Source: Prochlorococcus sp. AG-321-E21 (GTDB lineage: Bacteria; Cyanobacteriota; Cyanobacteriia; PCC-6307; Cyanobiaceae). Taken from it: DNA of 38,139 bases. The stretch spans positions 1 to 38,139 of the forward strand of contig QBXH01000010.1 in assembly GCA_003283415.1 (NCBI GenBank), written 5' to 3'. Below, piece by piece: positions 18,541 through 28,082 of this stretch (positions are counted from its first letter, which is position 1; each line of letters begins with the position of its first letter). The position numbers were made by a program, and so were the translations under genes. A model generated the notes under the pieces. It saw nothing but the letters and a program-made list of their open reading frames with translations. It ran no database searches and had not been told where the DNA came from.

Positions 18541-19536
18541 TTATCTAAACATAGAGCTAACCGAGCTTTCTTCATGAATTCTCCATATAGCCTCTCCTAA
18601 CATATTTGCGACAGAAAGTACTTTTAATTGTGAGAAATTCCCATTGTCAATGACTGGAATACTATTAGTAACTATAACTTGTTCAAATAAATCTTTCGCA
18701 CTTAATCTTTCATAAGAAGGCGGAGAGAAAACCGCATGAGAGGCACATGCAAAAATCCTCTTTGCACCTTCTTTTTTTAATAAATTTGCACCAGAGCAAA
18801 TAGTTCCCCCTGTATCAATCATGTCATCTATAAGAATAGCGGTTTTCCCCTTAACTTCTCCAATAACTGTCAAACTCTCTGCAATATTATGAGCAGATCT
18901 TCTCTTGTCAATAATCGCTAATGGAGCATCATTCATTAATTTAGCAAATGCTCTTGCTCTGGCTACTCCGCCAACATCGGGAGATACAACTACAACTTCT
19001 TTTAACTTTAAAGTTTCAAGATAATCAATTAAGACTGGAGATCCATATATATGATCACAAGGTATATCAAAATATCCTTGTATTTGAGCTGAATGTAAAT
19101 CCATAGCAAGAACTCTGTCTACCCCCGATTTTTCAAGTAAATTTGCGGTAAGCTTCGCTGTAATTGACTCCCTTCCTGAAGTTTTCCTGTCCGCCCTTGC
19201 ATATCCAAAATAAGGGATAACAGCTGTAATTTGTCTAGCTGAAGCTCTTTTACAAGCATCCACCATTATCATTAGTTCCATTAAACTATCGTTGACAGGT
19301 GCGCATGTAGGCTGAATAAGAAATACGTCACATCCTCTTATAGATTGTTGTATCTGAACATAAAGTTCACCATCAGCAAACCTTTTAGAAACTAACGGGA
19401 CGTTTTCAATACCTAAATAGGATGCGATTTCTTCTGCTAATTTAGGATTAGAGGTGCCGCTCACTAGCCTTAGTCGACTATTAGTAAGATTGAAAGTTGG
19501 TTCTTCATTCTCTACTGCCGTGATAAAACTAGTCAC
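18541..19536 (-). CDS. prsA: Ribose-phosphate pyrophosphokinase
   Basis: Makes PRPP from ribose 5-phosphate and ATP for nucleotide, histidine and tryptophan synthesis. The 331-aa protein shows RFADGELYVQI, the ATP-loop region TAVIPYFGYARADRK, VVVSPDVGGVARARAFAK and the PRPP-binding VILIDDMIDTGGT signature of class I enzymes. The N-terminal 15 or so residues before NLTNSRLRLVSG extend past the usual start, so a downstream start cannot be excluded. The upstream gap holds a 9-bp inverted repeat. Confidence 0.95.
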   Translation of the reverse strand: MTSFITAVENEEPTFNLTNSRLRLVSGTSNPKLAEEIASYLGIENVPLVSKRFADGELYVQIQQSIRGCDVFLIQPTCAPVNDSLMELMIMVDACKRASARQITAVIPYFGYARADRKTSGRESITAKLTANLLEKSGVDRVLAMDLHSAQIQGYFDIPCDHIYGSPVLIDYLETLKLKEVVVVSPDVGGVARARAFAKLMNDAPLAIIDKRRSAHNIAESLTVIGEVKGKTAILIDDMIDTGGTICSGANLLKKEGAKRIFACASHAVFSPPSYERLSAKDLFEQVIVTNSIPVIDNGNFSQLKVLSVANMLGEAIWRIHEESSVSSMFR

Positions 19537-19579
19537 GAAATTAGCTTTTAAAAATTCTAATAGTATCGTAGTGCCTAAT

Positions 19580-19600
19580 ATTAATTTCGCAGAAATTAAT
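19580..19600. promoter_or_regulatory. Short perfect inverted repeat upstream of prsA
   Basis: ATTAATTTC (19580-19588), a 3-nt spacer GCA, then GAAATTAAT (19592-19600): a 9-bp perfect inverted repeat, 44-64 bp before the prsA start codon. It could be an operator for a dimeric regulator or a hairpin in the leader. In such AT-rich DNA it could also be chance. Confidence 0.3.
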
Positions 19601-19794
19601 TAACTTATTTATTTTTAATAGTTCTAAGTAATAAGTTTGATAATAAATACTGATCAAATTTATAATTAAAAATTAAAAGACAAATATAAGAAACTTCAAA
19701 AATTTATTTGTTAAATGATCTATATTTAACTATTGTTAGTTTTATTTAATTTTGATAAACGTTCTACAAAATTAAAAATTTTTCTTAATATTAA

Positions 19795-21315
19795 ATGAGC
19801 TTAAGATCAGTTCTTAAAAAAAAATCTTTGGGTATACTTGTTCATCCTTCGAGCCTACCGGGGGGTAGTTACTGCGGGACCTTTGGAGAAGGTGCTAAAA
19901 ACTGGATTAAGAAGCTTTGTAAGCATAAGATTAAATACTGGCAATTCTTGCCTCTTAATCCAACAGATTCAATCGGATCTCCATATAGTTCACCATCTAG
20001 TTTTGCATTGAATCCATGGTTTCTTGATATCAATAAATTAATTGAAAGTCAATTTATCATTTCATCTAATGAACAGGATTTAAAAACACCTAATCATAAC
20101 TTAGATCATTTTGATTTTGATTACGCAAATAATTTATCGAGAAAGTTAGGGGAATATCTTTTATTTGATTGGGAATCTCAATCTAAAGAAAGGAAAACTG
20201 ATTTTTATATATGGAATAAAAAGAATACTTGGGTTGAAGATTATTCAATATTTATGGTCATAAGAAAGGAATTCAATATGTTGCCTTGGTGGGAGTGGCC
20301 ATTGGAGTTCAAACAAAAGAAAAATGAATTTCTAAAAACATGGATAAAAGACAAAAAAAATGAACTGCTTAAAACAAAATTAATACAATGGCATCTTGAT
20401 AAACAGTGGATGGAAATCAAAGTCTTTGCGAAAAAAAGAGGAATTATACTTATAGGTGATTTACCTTTTTATGTCTCAAGAGACAGTGCCGATGTATGGA
20501 GTAATAAATCACTTTTTTCAATATCTCAAAATGGAGAGTTACTATTTCAAAGTGGAGTACCTCCTGATTATTTCTCATCTACAGGACAATTATGGGGTAC
20601 GCCCACTTACTATTGGGCCAAACACAAAAGAACAAATTTTGAGTGGTGGAGAAAAAGATTTAAAAGGCAATTTGAACTTGTAGACATTTTAAGACTTGAT
20701 CATTTCAGGGCGTTGGCTGGATATTGGAGAGTTGATGGCAAGGCCAAAAATGCTATTAATGGGACTTGGATTAATTCCCCTGGTAAAGAGCTATTAAACA
20801 TTTTAAAAAAAGATTTAAAAACTGATAATTTACCTATCATTGCTGAGGACTTAGGAGTAATAACTAAAGATGTAGAACTTTTAAGGGAAAATTATAATTT
20901 ACCTGGGATGAAAATTTTGCAATTCGCATTCGACGGTAATGAAAATAATCCTTATCTACCTAAAAATATCGAAAAAGAGAATTGGGTTGTTTATACAGGA
21001 ACTCACGATAATGCTACTTCCACTTCATGGTGGGAAAATTTAGATAATAATATCAAAAATCATATTAAAAATAACTACAAATACTCAAATAATCCCGCTT
21101 GGAATTTAATAGAAATTGGCATGAAAACAAAAGCAAACCTATTCATCTCTCCAATTCAAGATATTTTATCTTTGGATGACTCAAGTAGATTAAATACTCC
21201 TGGTACAATTACTAACAATTGGAGATGGAAATTAAATCAACCCCTTGATGAAGTAGATATGAATTTACAAAAATATAGTGATCTTGGAAATTATTATGGA
21301 AGAATAATTAATTAG
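19795..21315 (+). CDS. malQ: 4-alpha-glucanotransferase (amylomaltase)
   Basis: GH77 enzyme that transfers glucan segments between malto-oligosaccharides during glycogen turnover. The 506-aa protein has the N-terminal LGILVHPSSLPGGSYCGTFG, then GDLPFYVSRDSADVW, LRLDHFRAL with the predicted nucleophile Asp, IIAEDLG with the predicted acid/base Glu, and the late YTGTHDNATSTSWW. Length is typical of bacterial MalQ. It is divergent from prsA and its stop lies 15 bp from the convergent RodZ-like gene. It works in the same pathway as the GH57 branching enzyme at 2029-3612. Confidence 0.95.
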   Translation: MSLRSVLKKKSLGILVHPSSLPGGSYCGTFGEGAKNWIKKLCKHKIKYWQFLPLNPTDSIGSPYSSPSSFALNPWFLDINKLIESQFIISSNEQDLKTPNHNLDHFDFDYANNLSRKLGEYLLFDWESQSKERKTDFYIWNKKNTWVEDYSIFMVIRKEFNMLPWWEWPLEFKQKKNEFLKTWIKDKKNELLKTKLIQWHLDKQWMEIKVFAKKRGIILIGDLPFYVSRDSADVWSNKSLFSISQNGELLFQSGVPPDYFSSTGQLWGTPTYYWAKHKRTNFEWWRKRFKRQFELVDILRLDHFRALAGYWRVDGKAKNAINGTWINSPGKELLNILKKDLKTDNLPIIAEDLGVITKDVELLRENYNLPGMKILQFAFDGNENNPYLPKNIEKENWVVYTGTHDNATSTSWWENLDNNIKNHIKNNYKYSNNPAWNLIEIGMKTKANLFISPIQDILSLDDSSRLNTPGTITNNWRWKLNQPLDEVDMNLQKYSDLGNYYGRIIN

Positions 21316-21330
21316 ATCACCAAATATATT

Positions 21331-21843
21331 TTATTTTTCCTTTTCCTCGATAATTTGAATTTCAATAATATTAAAATTTGTAATAAAGTATCTATTAAGG
21401 CAAAATAGTATCAAAATTAAAAATAAAAAATAAAAAATACTTCCCTTCCACGAATCTAGAAAATCAAACTTTCTTATAATATATTTCTTTTTATTTTTTT
21501 CGAAATTATTTATTTCATTAAGTTTTAACCCAACCAAGGTATTATTTCTCAAAGATAAACATTTTTCTAACTTAAATAATATTGACCTTAGGAAAGGATC
21601 TTTTGGTCTAAGGTCTTTAATATTATTCTCAATTGAATTTATAGAAGATTCTGGAATTTTAGAGATATTTGATAATTCTTTAACAGAAAGATTATTTTGA
21701 ATCCTTGCTTCTTTTACTAATTTACCAATTTCGAAATATTGATCATAATTTTTACTAAAGTTTTGTTCCTCTAATATCTTTTTTTTATTTTTGGGAAAAT
21801 TAATATTGAAAATTCTCATTAGTTTTTTTCTTTTACTATTCAA
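21331..21843 (-). CDS. RodZ-like protein: cytoplasmic HTH and one transmembrane helix, short periplasmic tail
   Basis: A 170-aa protein. Residues about 41-90 are a helix-turn-helix of the RodZ/HTH_25 type (GKLVKEARIQNNLSVKELSNISKIPESSINSIE), followed by a basic stretch (KNKKKYIIRKFDFL) and a single membrane helix at about 138-156. After the helix only about 14 residues remain, so the periplasmic domain of full-length RodZ is missing. In other bacteria RodZ couples MreB to the cell-wall elongation machine. It lies 75 bp downstream of the ABC1 kinase gene on the same strand. A truncated RodZ in a small coccoid cell is plausible; a membrane-bound regulator is the alternative. Confidence 0.7.
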   Translation of the reverse strand: MNSKRKKLMRIFNINFPKNKKKILEEQNFSKNYDQYFEIGKLVKEARIQNNLSVKELSNISKIPESSINSIENNIKDLRPKDPFLRSILFKLEKCLSLRNNTLVGLKLNEINNFEKNKKKYIIRKFDFLDSWKGSIFYFLFLILILFCLNRYFITNFNIIEIQIIEEKEK

Positions 21844-21918
21844 TTTATATATCTAGAGGATTATTTAATTTTAATCACTTCAAAAATTATATTTTAATAG
21901 TTGATATAAAATCAAAAA

Positions 21919-23577
21919 CTAAACTGGAGATATAATGTTTTGAACAACACTTCTCGCCAATTTTAAAGGACTAAAAGTATCTCTTAGTAAAATTAAGAGT
22001 TTTTCAGCGTCTTTAAATTCTAACCTGTCATCCTTAACAAGGCTTAATAAAAGGTTTTTTCTTACTTCAGATCCCTTTTCACTTACAAATAGTTTCAAAC
22101 CTGCATTCGCAACTGGTATGAGATCTGAATTAATATTTTCGGTATCCTTAAATAAAGTATTTAATAAACTTTCAAGCTTATCTATTTGAATCCTACCTTC
22201 ATTATCAAATACAACTTCAAGAAGAATATCTACAATTTCATCCGAATCATCTGTTAAAAGTTTTTTTGCAATATATGGATATGCAATATTTAAAATCTTA
22301 AATTGAGGATCAAGTCTCAAAGCTAAACCTTCTTGACTTACAACAGCTCTAATTATTAATGCGAACCTACTTGGAACTCTAAAGGGATAATCATACATAA
22401 GTTTTGAGAATTTATCAGTCACATTTTTTAAATTAAAATTACCCACCTCAGCCCCAAAAGATCCTCCAAGGACTTCTTTCAGTGGTTCTACAAGTTGCTC
22501 AAGATCTTGTTCTTTGGTTAAGAAACCTAATTTCTGGAAATCTTTAGCCATAAGTAGATACTCTTGATTTATTAAATGGACAATAGCCTTGATGAGTGTA
22601 AGCCTATCTGAATTTGTAATAGTATCCATCATGCCAAAATCAACGTATGCTAAGTTTCCAGAATTTTCACTTCCACCTTTAAGAGCAAACATGTTTCCAG
22701 GATGAGGATCTGCATGAAAATAGCCGTACTCAAATAATTGCTGTAATCCACTTATTACGCATGTTCTAACATAAGAAGAAGGTATCAGATTATTTCGCTC
22801 TAAAATTTCTCTGTCCCTTAATTTAACTCCATCAATCCAAGATGTTGTAATAACCCTTTTTGAGGAGAAATCTTTTTCTAATTTTGGTATAAAAACATTA
22901 GGATTAGATTTAAAAAAATCAGCAAACTTTAGTGCATTTTTCCCTTCTTGTTCGTAATCAATTTCTTCAAAAAGAGCTTTACCAAATTCATCTATTATTT
23001 CTCCAATACCAACACCTATATTAAGAGGTAAAAATGATCCGAAAGTAGTTGCTAAAATTTTTAGAATTACAATATCTCTTCTAATAAGAAAATATAAATT
23101 AGGTCTTTGAACTTTTACAGCACAAAAATTATTTTTTTTTGTTTTTGCTTTATAAACTATTCCTAAGCTTGCTGATGCAATAGGTTCCTTTGGAAAATCA
23201 TCAAATAATTGATTAGCAGGAAGTCCAAGTTCTTCTTCTATTGTTTTTAACGCTATTTTATGCTCAAAAGGTGGGAGATTATCCTGTAAATTAGTAAGTT
23301 CTGTTAACCAATCCTGACTGACAAGATCCGGTCTTGTGGAAAGTGCTTGTCCTAATTTAATAAAACATGGTCCCAAATCTGTAATAACATCAAAAAGATA
23401 TTTTGAGAGATTTTTCTGTACATTCTTACTATTACTGTTACCTTGAAAGAGTATTCTTAATAAAAGAAAAATTAAAGTTAAAAGTATATATAAAACTCTT
23501 GGTAATAATATCCATGGTCTTAAGATCAACCAAATCATATCTCCTTTAGGTGAATATTTTGAATAAGAAGTTGTCAT
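21919..23577 (-). CDS. ABC1/AarF/UbiB family atypical kinase
   Basis: A 552-aa protein of the UbiB/ABC1K family, linked to quinone synthesis and to plastoglobule or thylakoid lipid metabolism in phototrophs. The family features are visible: CFIKLGQALSTRPDLVSQDW (KxGQ motif), PIASASLGIVYKA (the Ala-rich replacement of the P-loop), KVQRP with the ATP-binding Lys, FHADPHPGNMF (catalytic loop) and VDFGMMD. A hydrophobic stretch at about residues 20-45 suggests membrane contact. ATPase rather than protein kinase activity is reported for related members; the substrate here is unknown. Divergent from the PLP decarboxylase gene. Confidence 0.9.
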   Translation of the reverse strand: MTTSYSKYSPKGDMIWLILRPWILLPRVLYILLTLIFLLLRILFQGNSNSKNVQKNLSKYLFDVITDLGPCFIKLGQALSTRPDLVSQDWLTELTNLQDNLPPFEHKIALKTIEEELGLPANQLFDDFPKEPIASASLGIVYKAKTKKNNFCAVKVQRPNLYFLIRRDIVILKILATTFGSFLPLNIGVGIGEIIDEFGKALFEEIDYEQEGKNALKFADFFKSNPNVFIPKLEKDFSSKRVITTSWIDGVKLRDREILERNNLIPSSYVRTCVISGLQQLFEYGYFHADPHPGNMFALKGGSENSGNLAYVDFGMMDTITNSDRLTLIKAIVHLINQEYLLMAKDFQKLGFLTKEQDLEQLVEPLKEVLGGSFGAEVGNFNLKNVTDKFSKLMYDYPFRVPSRFALIIRAVVSQEGLALRLDPQFKILNIAYPYIAKKLLTDDSDEIVDILLEVVFDNEGRIQIDKLESLLNTLFKDTENINSDLIPVANAGLKLFVSEKGSEVRKNLLLSLVKDDRLEFKDAEKLLILLRDTFSPLKLARSVVQNIISPV

Positions 23578-23641
23578 TTAAATTTAAAATATTAAAGAAG
23601 ATTTTCTTTTCAATCCATTCTATATGTGCCAATAATACTTT

Positions 23642-25039
23642 ATGAGTATTTCTTCTTTTCTAACTAAAAAGTTTTTAAAGTCACTTTTTTTCCCTGCCCA
23701 TAATAGAGGAAAAGCCTTACCAAAAGGCTTGATTAGATTATTAAAAAAACAGCCCGGTTTTTGGGATTTACCAGAACTTCCTGAAATAGGTTCTCCATTA
23801 TCCAACAGTGGATTAATACATGATGCACAAATCTCAATTTCAAAAAAAGTAAATTCAAGAAATTGTTTTTTTGGAGTTAACGGAGCGTCTGGTTTAATTC
23901 AATCAGGAGTAATAGCGATGGCTAATCCTGGTGAATATATTCTTATGCCAAGGAATGTTCATATTAGTGTTATTAAAGCTTGTGCTTTGCAGAATATTAT
24001 TCCAATATTCTTTGACATAGAGTTTTCTACAGAAACTGGGCATTACATGCCAATCACTAAAAAGTGGTTTATAAATATATTCAATAATATAGATTTTGAT
24101 AGAAAAAAAATTGTTGGAGTAATACTGGTTAGTCCTTACTATCAAGGTTATGCAACGGATCTTGAACCTTTAATTGAAATTTGCCATCAACATGATTTAC
24201 CTGTTTTAGTTGATGAAGCGCATGGATCTTATTTTCTCTTCTGTGAAAACTATAATTTACCGAAATCAGCCTTAAGATCAAAAGCGGATTTAGTAGTACA
24301 TTCATTACATAAGTCACTTAATGGACTTACTCAAACAGCAGTAATTTGGCATAATGGAGATCTAGTAGAAGAAAATAAATTAATCAAAAGCCTAAATTTA
24401 CTTCAAACTACTAGTCCTAATTCTCTTTTACTTTCATCTTGTGAGGAGTCCATTAAAGACTGGCTTAATAAAGATAATCTAAATAAGTATAAGACAAGAA
24501 TTTTAGAAGCTAAATTAATTTTTAAAGAGTTAAGAAAAAAAAAGATTCCTCTTATTGAAACTCAAGACCCACTAAAAATAATATTAAATACCTCTGAAGT
24601 TGGAATTGATGGTTTCACTGCAGATAGATTTTTTTACAATAACGGACTAATTGCCGAACTACCTGAAATGATGACACTTACTTTTTGTCTAGGATTTTCA
24701 AATCAAAAGGATTTTATTTTCTTATTTCAAAAATTATGGAAAAAGTTACTAATGCATACTAATAAATCTTATAATTTGAGACCTTTAAAGCCACCTTTTA
24801 GATTAGTTCAATCACCAGAAATACCCATAGGAGTTGCCTGGAAAAGTAAGACTTATAGTATTCCTCTTGCTAAGTCCTTAGGAAAAATTTCTGGGGATAT
24901 TATTTGTCCTTATCCTCCTGGAATACCTTTAATAGTTCCTGGAGAGAGAATAGAAAAAGAAAGAATAGATTGGATAAAAGCTCAAAGTTTGTATAACGTA
25001 GATCTGTTAAATTCTTATATAAGAGTCCTACATAACTAA
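23642..25039 (+). CDS. Fold-type I Orn/Lys/Arg decarboxylase-like PLP enzyme
   Basis: A 465-aa protein of the short (YaaO/Cad-like) group of the Orn/Lys/Arg decarboxylase family. Motifs: FFGVNGASGLIQSGVIAM at about 76-92, PRNVHISV with His107, LVDEAHGSYF with Asp191 and His194 next to the PLP ring, and VHSLHKSLNGLTQ with the Schiff-base Lys224. The C-terminal domain has the expected PPGIPLIVPGE. It could act on arginine, lysine or ornithine as a polyamine source; the substrate cannot be read from sequence. The usual K-S/T after the N-H motif is V-H-I-S here, a small variation. The gene is 9 bp from cdsA and likely co-transcribed. Confidence 0.85.
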   Translation: MSISSFLTKKFLKSLFFPAHNRGKALPKGLIRLLKKQPGFWDLPELPEIGSPLSNSGLIHDAQISISKKVNSRNCFFGVNGASGLIQSGVIAMANPGEYILMPRNVHISVIKACALQNIIPIFFDIEFSTETGHYMPITKKWFINIFNNIDFDRKKIVGVILVSPYYQGYATDLEPLIEICHQHDLPVLVDEAHGSYFLFCENYNLPKSALRSKADLVVHSLHKSLNGLTQTAVIWHNGDLVEENKLIKSLNLLQTTSPNSLLLSSCEESIKDWLNKDNLNKYKTRILEAKLIFKELRKKKIPLIETQDPLKIILNTSEVGIDGFTADRFFYNNGLIAELPEMMTLTFCLGFSNQKDFIFLFQKLWKKLLMHTNKSYNLRPLKPPFRLVQSPEIPIGVAWKSKTYSIPLAKSLGKISGDIICPYPPGIPLIVPGERIEKERIDWIKAQSLYNVDLLNSYIRVLHN

Positions 25040-25048
25040 AAATAAAAT

Positions 25049-25906
25049 ATGAGATTGCGAAGTGGGTTACTAATCGGATTATTTGGGTTAGTTGTTGTTT
25101 TGTTAGGGGGTTGGTATTTCACAATAGCTATTTTATTACTTACCTATATTGCACTTCTCGAATTTTTTAGAATGGCAGAATTCACTGGAATTAGACCAGC
25201 AACCAAAACTACATTATTTTCATGTTTCATAATTACAGTTTCTACATATCTTGAAGCCATTGGATTTATTGATAGAGAAATATATCATGCAATATTACCA
25301 ATATCCTCAGTAGGAATATGTACGTGGTTATTGCTGCAGCCTAAGTCAGGCACTATTTCTGATATTGCAGCATCAATTTTCGGATTATTTTATCTAGGTT
25401 TTTTACCTAGTTATTGGATTAAATTAAGAGCAATTCAATCGTCTATAAATAACTCATCCGAGGGAATATTATCATTTGAAAACTTCTCTAATTCTTCAGG
25501 TCTTTATTTAACATTAATTTCTTGTTTATTAATTGTTGCAAGTGATATTGGCTCCTATTTTATTGGAAAGTCATTTGGTAGAAGCGCTCTTTCCCCTATA
25601 TCTCCAAGTAAAACTATCGAAGGTTTGATAGGAGGAATAATAAGCTCAATTTCAGTAGCAACCTTTTTTGGTTTTTTACTAAATTGGCAGAATCCATTCT
25701 TAATTGGCATTTTATATGGAATATTAGTTTCTCTTATGGCATTAGTAGGAGATTTAATTGAATCTATGATGAAAAGGGATGCCAAAATAAAAGATTCCGG
25801 AACCTTATTGCCTGGTCATGGTGGCATACTTGATAGAATTGATAGTTATATATTTACACCTTCAGTTGTCTATTATGTAATTATAATTTTGAATTATTTT
25901 AATTAA
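25049..25906 (+). CDS. cdsA: Phosphatidate cytidylyltransferase (CDP-diglyceride synthase)
   Basis: Integral membrane enzyme that makes CDP-diacylglycerol from CTP and phosphatidate, leading to phosphatidylglycerol, an essential thylakoid lipid. The 285-aa protein has about seven hydrophobic segments and the C-terminal family signature SPSKTIEGLIGG followed by GDLIESMMKRDAKIKDSGTLLPGHGGILDRIDS, which carries the metal-binding Asp residues. Length is normal. It follows the PLP decarboxylase gene by 9 bp. Confidence 0.94.
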   Translation: MRLRSGLLIGLFGLVVVLLGGWYFTIAILLLTYIALLEFFRMAEFTGIRPATKTTLFSCFIITVSTYLEAIGFIDREIYHAILPISSVGICTWLLLQPKSGTISDIAASIFGLFYLGFLPSYWIKLRAIQSSINNSSEGILSFENFSNSSGLYLTLISCLLIVASDIGSYFIGKSFGRSALSPISPSKTIEGLIGGIISSISVATFFGFLLNWQNPFLIGILYGILVSLMALVGDLIESMMKRDAKIKDSGTLLPGHGGILDRIDSYIFTPSVVYYVIIILNYFN

Positions 25907-26065
25907 TTATATAGTCTTAATTTGATGATAAATCTATATTTATAAATTCTTTTTTTTACTACAACTATTTAAATTAATGTTTTATCTGAAGAAAAATATA
26001 TTTTGTCTTTATTATTTATATCCTTTAAAAATATCATATTTTAATTCTATTTATTAATAATACTT

Positions 26066-26968
26066 TTATTTATCACAAAAATAATCGTAAATAATCTTGC
26101 TGGATAATGATGGCAAATCTACATGTGGAAGGTGACCACAATTTTTCAACCCAGTTAAATTTAATTGATCTATTTGTTTTATTTTATTAATTTCTTTTTT
26201 ACCAAGAATACGATCATTCTCCCCGCAAATAGTTTTAATTGAAATATTTTGTATGTCTTTATATGTCCCCGCAAATCCGCCACTTTTTGCAAAAGAAGCC
26301 AACGAGTTTCTCCAACCAGAACACCCTAAATGAATTGAGGCAATTTGTTCTTCCATAAATCCAACACTTTTATCTGGATAAGCAAAAGCTTGCCTACAAA
26401 GACTCTTTCTTACTTGAGATAGACCTAAAAAGGATGCTCCAATCTGGTTTAATGGAAAAGGAATATTTTTGGATTCTCCAAACAACCCTGCCGGAGATAA
26501 GAGAATTATCTTATCAATAAGATCTGGCATTTCCTTCGCTAAGTTTATCGCAACAGATCCTCCCATAGAAGCGCCTACAATCATCAACTTATTTTTTAAG
26601 TTTAGATTATTAATAATATCCTTAAGATTAGATACTATTTTGCTAGGACTATATTGATTGGAAGCAATTCTTGGCGTAAATCCAAACCCTAACAAATCAG
26701 GTATTATAAGATTGAATTTATTTTTTAAAAATGGATAAATTCTCCTAAATTCAAGAAAACTACTATCAAATCCATGTAAGAAAAGGATAGGTTGACCAGT
26801 TCCTCCAATAACAACTGGAAATTGACATGAATTCCATTTTTCGTTAAGTTTTATCCAATTAACATCTTTAGATATGTTCAATCCTAATGGATCTTTAAGA
26901 GAACTTTTAACTTTATCGAAGTAATCAATATTCAACTTATTAAAATCACTATAAATGTTCTTATTCAA
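26066..26968 (-). CDS. Alpha/beta hydrolase fold protein
   Basis: A 300-aa soluble hydrolase. LFLHGFDSSFLEF (about 62-74) gives the oxyanion-hole HG motif, VGASMGGS carries the nucleophile Ser135, GENDRILG has the likely acid Asp near 251, and NCGHLPHVDLP supplies the catalytic His near the C-terminus. Substrate unknown; cyanobacterial relatives are often annotated only as alpha/beta hydrolases. It is 5 bp after the GldA-like gene on the same strand, so the two and clpC probably share a transcript. Confidence 0.87.
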   Translation of the reverse strand: MNKNIYSDFNKLNIDYFDKVKSSLKDPLGLNISKDVNWIKLNEKWNSCQFPVVIGGTGQPILFLHGFDSSFLEFRRIYPFLKNKFNLIIPDLLGFGFTPRIASNQYSPSKIVSNLKDIINNLNLKNKLMIVGASMGGSVAINLAKEMPDLIDKIILLSPAGLFGESKNIPFPLNQIGASFLGLSQVRKSLCRQAFAYPDKSVGFMEEQIASIHLGCSGWRNSLASFAKSGGFAGTYKDIQNISIKTICGENDRILGKKEINKIKQIDQLNLTGLKNCGHLPHVDLPSLSSKIIYDYFCDK

Positions 26969-26973
26969 AATAT

Positions 26974-28068
26974 TTATAATGTTTTCATATTTTGTTTTTC
27001 AAAATTGATAATAGTTTCCTTTATATCTTGCTGATTAATTTCAAAAGGTAAAAAATGAATCTCAGATTTATCTCTGCATGCAAATTCAGCAATTTTTTGT
27101 AAATTATTATTTTCAAAAACATTGATTCCTAATTCGGAAATAGTGGTTGGTAAATTCAATTTTTTCATTAATAACAAAAGCTGTTTTATAGTTTGATTAG
27201 CTAATTTATTATCATTTTTAGTTTCTTCTAATCTTAATTGCAACAATATTCCAACTCCAACAATTTCACCATGTAACGGTTTATTAGTTGGAACTAATTG
27301 AGTAATAGCATTATGAAGAGCATGAGCTGCGGCTGTTCTACACTTTTGTCCTCCAATACCTCCTATCAATCCAGCAGTAATCGCACATCCCTCGACAACA
27401 TTGCACCAAGCAACATTCTGAACAGACTGATTCATATAAGCACTTTCTCCATCAATAAGTAATTGATCTCTTAATACTCTGGATATTTGAATTGCCTGTT
27501 GAACAAGTCCATCTTCTATTTTTGAACTAGTTAAAAAAGATTCGTACCATTTTGCCAAAGCATCAGCTATTCCGCTAGCAAGTGTCCTCTTAGGAGCTGT
27601 TTTTATAAACCCATGATCTAGCACCATTATTTTTGGACAAGACTTCAACTCAATATCTTTAATGAATTGCCCATTAATTGAATAAATATTTGATAAAGCA
27701 GTCCAACCTGCACAAGTAGATGCACTTAAAGGGATAGTGATAACTGGGATAGAAAGAGAATCTCCTAAAAATTTTCCTGCATCTAGAACTTTACCGCCGC
27801 CTATTGCAATAATAGAATCACAATTATTTTCAGATATTATATTTTTTATCTTATCAAGATCTTCGTAACAACAATCGAATCTCAAGTTAGAAGAATGTAT
27901 AGAAACATTTTTATCATATAAATCTTTATAAATTTGCTGCCTTATTTTATTAGTTGATTTGCTTCTACCTAAAAGCAAGGGTCGTCTACAGATTTTTTTT
28001 ATGTGTGGTATTGCATTTAACCATGCTTCGTTTCCCCTAAATACTTTTTCTGGAGATATTAATTGCAT
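26974..28068 (-). CDS. GldA-like iron-containing alcohol dehydrogenase family protein
   Basis: A 364-aa protein of the glycerol dehydrogenase/glycerol-1-phosphate dehydrogenase-like superfamily. Visible features: the NAD-binding IAIGGGKVLDAGK at about 88-99, TIPLSASTCAGWTALSNIY, and a metal site made by Asp in SGIADALAKWYE, His in RTAAAHALHNAI and His in PLHGEIVGVG. All three ligands are present, so it is probably active, with Zn or Fe. The substrate cannot be named: glycerol, glycerol-1-phosphate or another polyol. It sits 14 bp after clpC and 5 bp before an alpha/beta hydrolase. Confidence 0.82.
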   Translation of the reverse strand: MQLISPEKVFRGNEAWLNAIPHIKKICRRPLLLGRSKSTNKIRQQIYKDLYDKNVSIHSSNLRFDCCYEDLDKIKNIISENNCDSIIAIGGGKVLDAGKFLGDSLSIPVITIPLSASTCAGWTALSNIYSINGQFIKDIELKSCPKIMVLDHGFIKTAPKRTLASGIADALAKWYESFLTSSKIEDGLVQQAIQISRVLRDQLLIDGESAYMNQSVQNVAWCNVVEGCAITAGLIGGIGGQKCRTAAAHALHNAITQLVPTNKPLHGEIVGVGILLQLRLEETKNDNKLANQTIKQLLLLMKKLNLPTTISELGINVFENNNLQKIAEFACRDKSEIHFLPFEINQQDIKETIINFEKQNMKTL

Positions 28069-28082
28069 ATAGGATCAAGAAT

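Noticed and set aside
25907-26065. Possible terminator between cdsA and the alpha/beta hydrolase gene
   Set aside because: Only AT-rich partial repeats; no stable stem with a following T-run that I could support.
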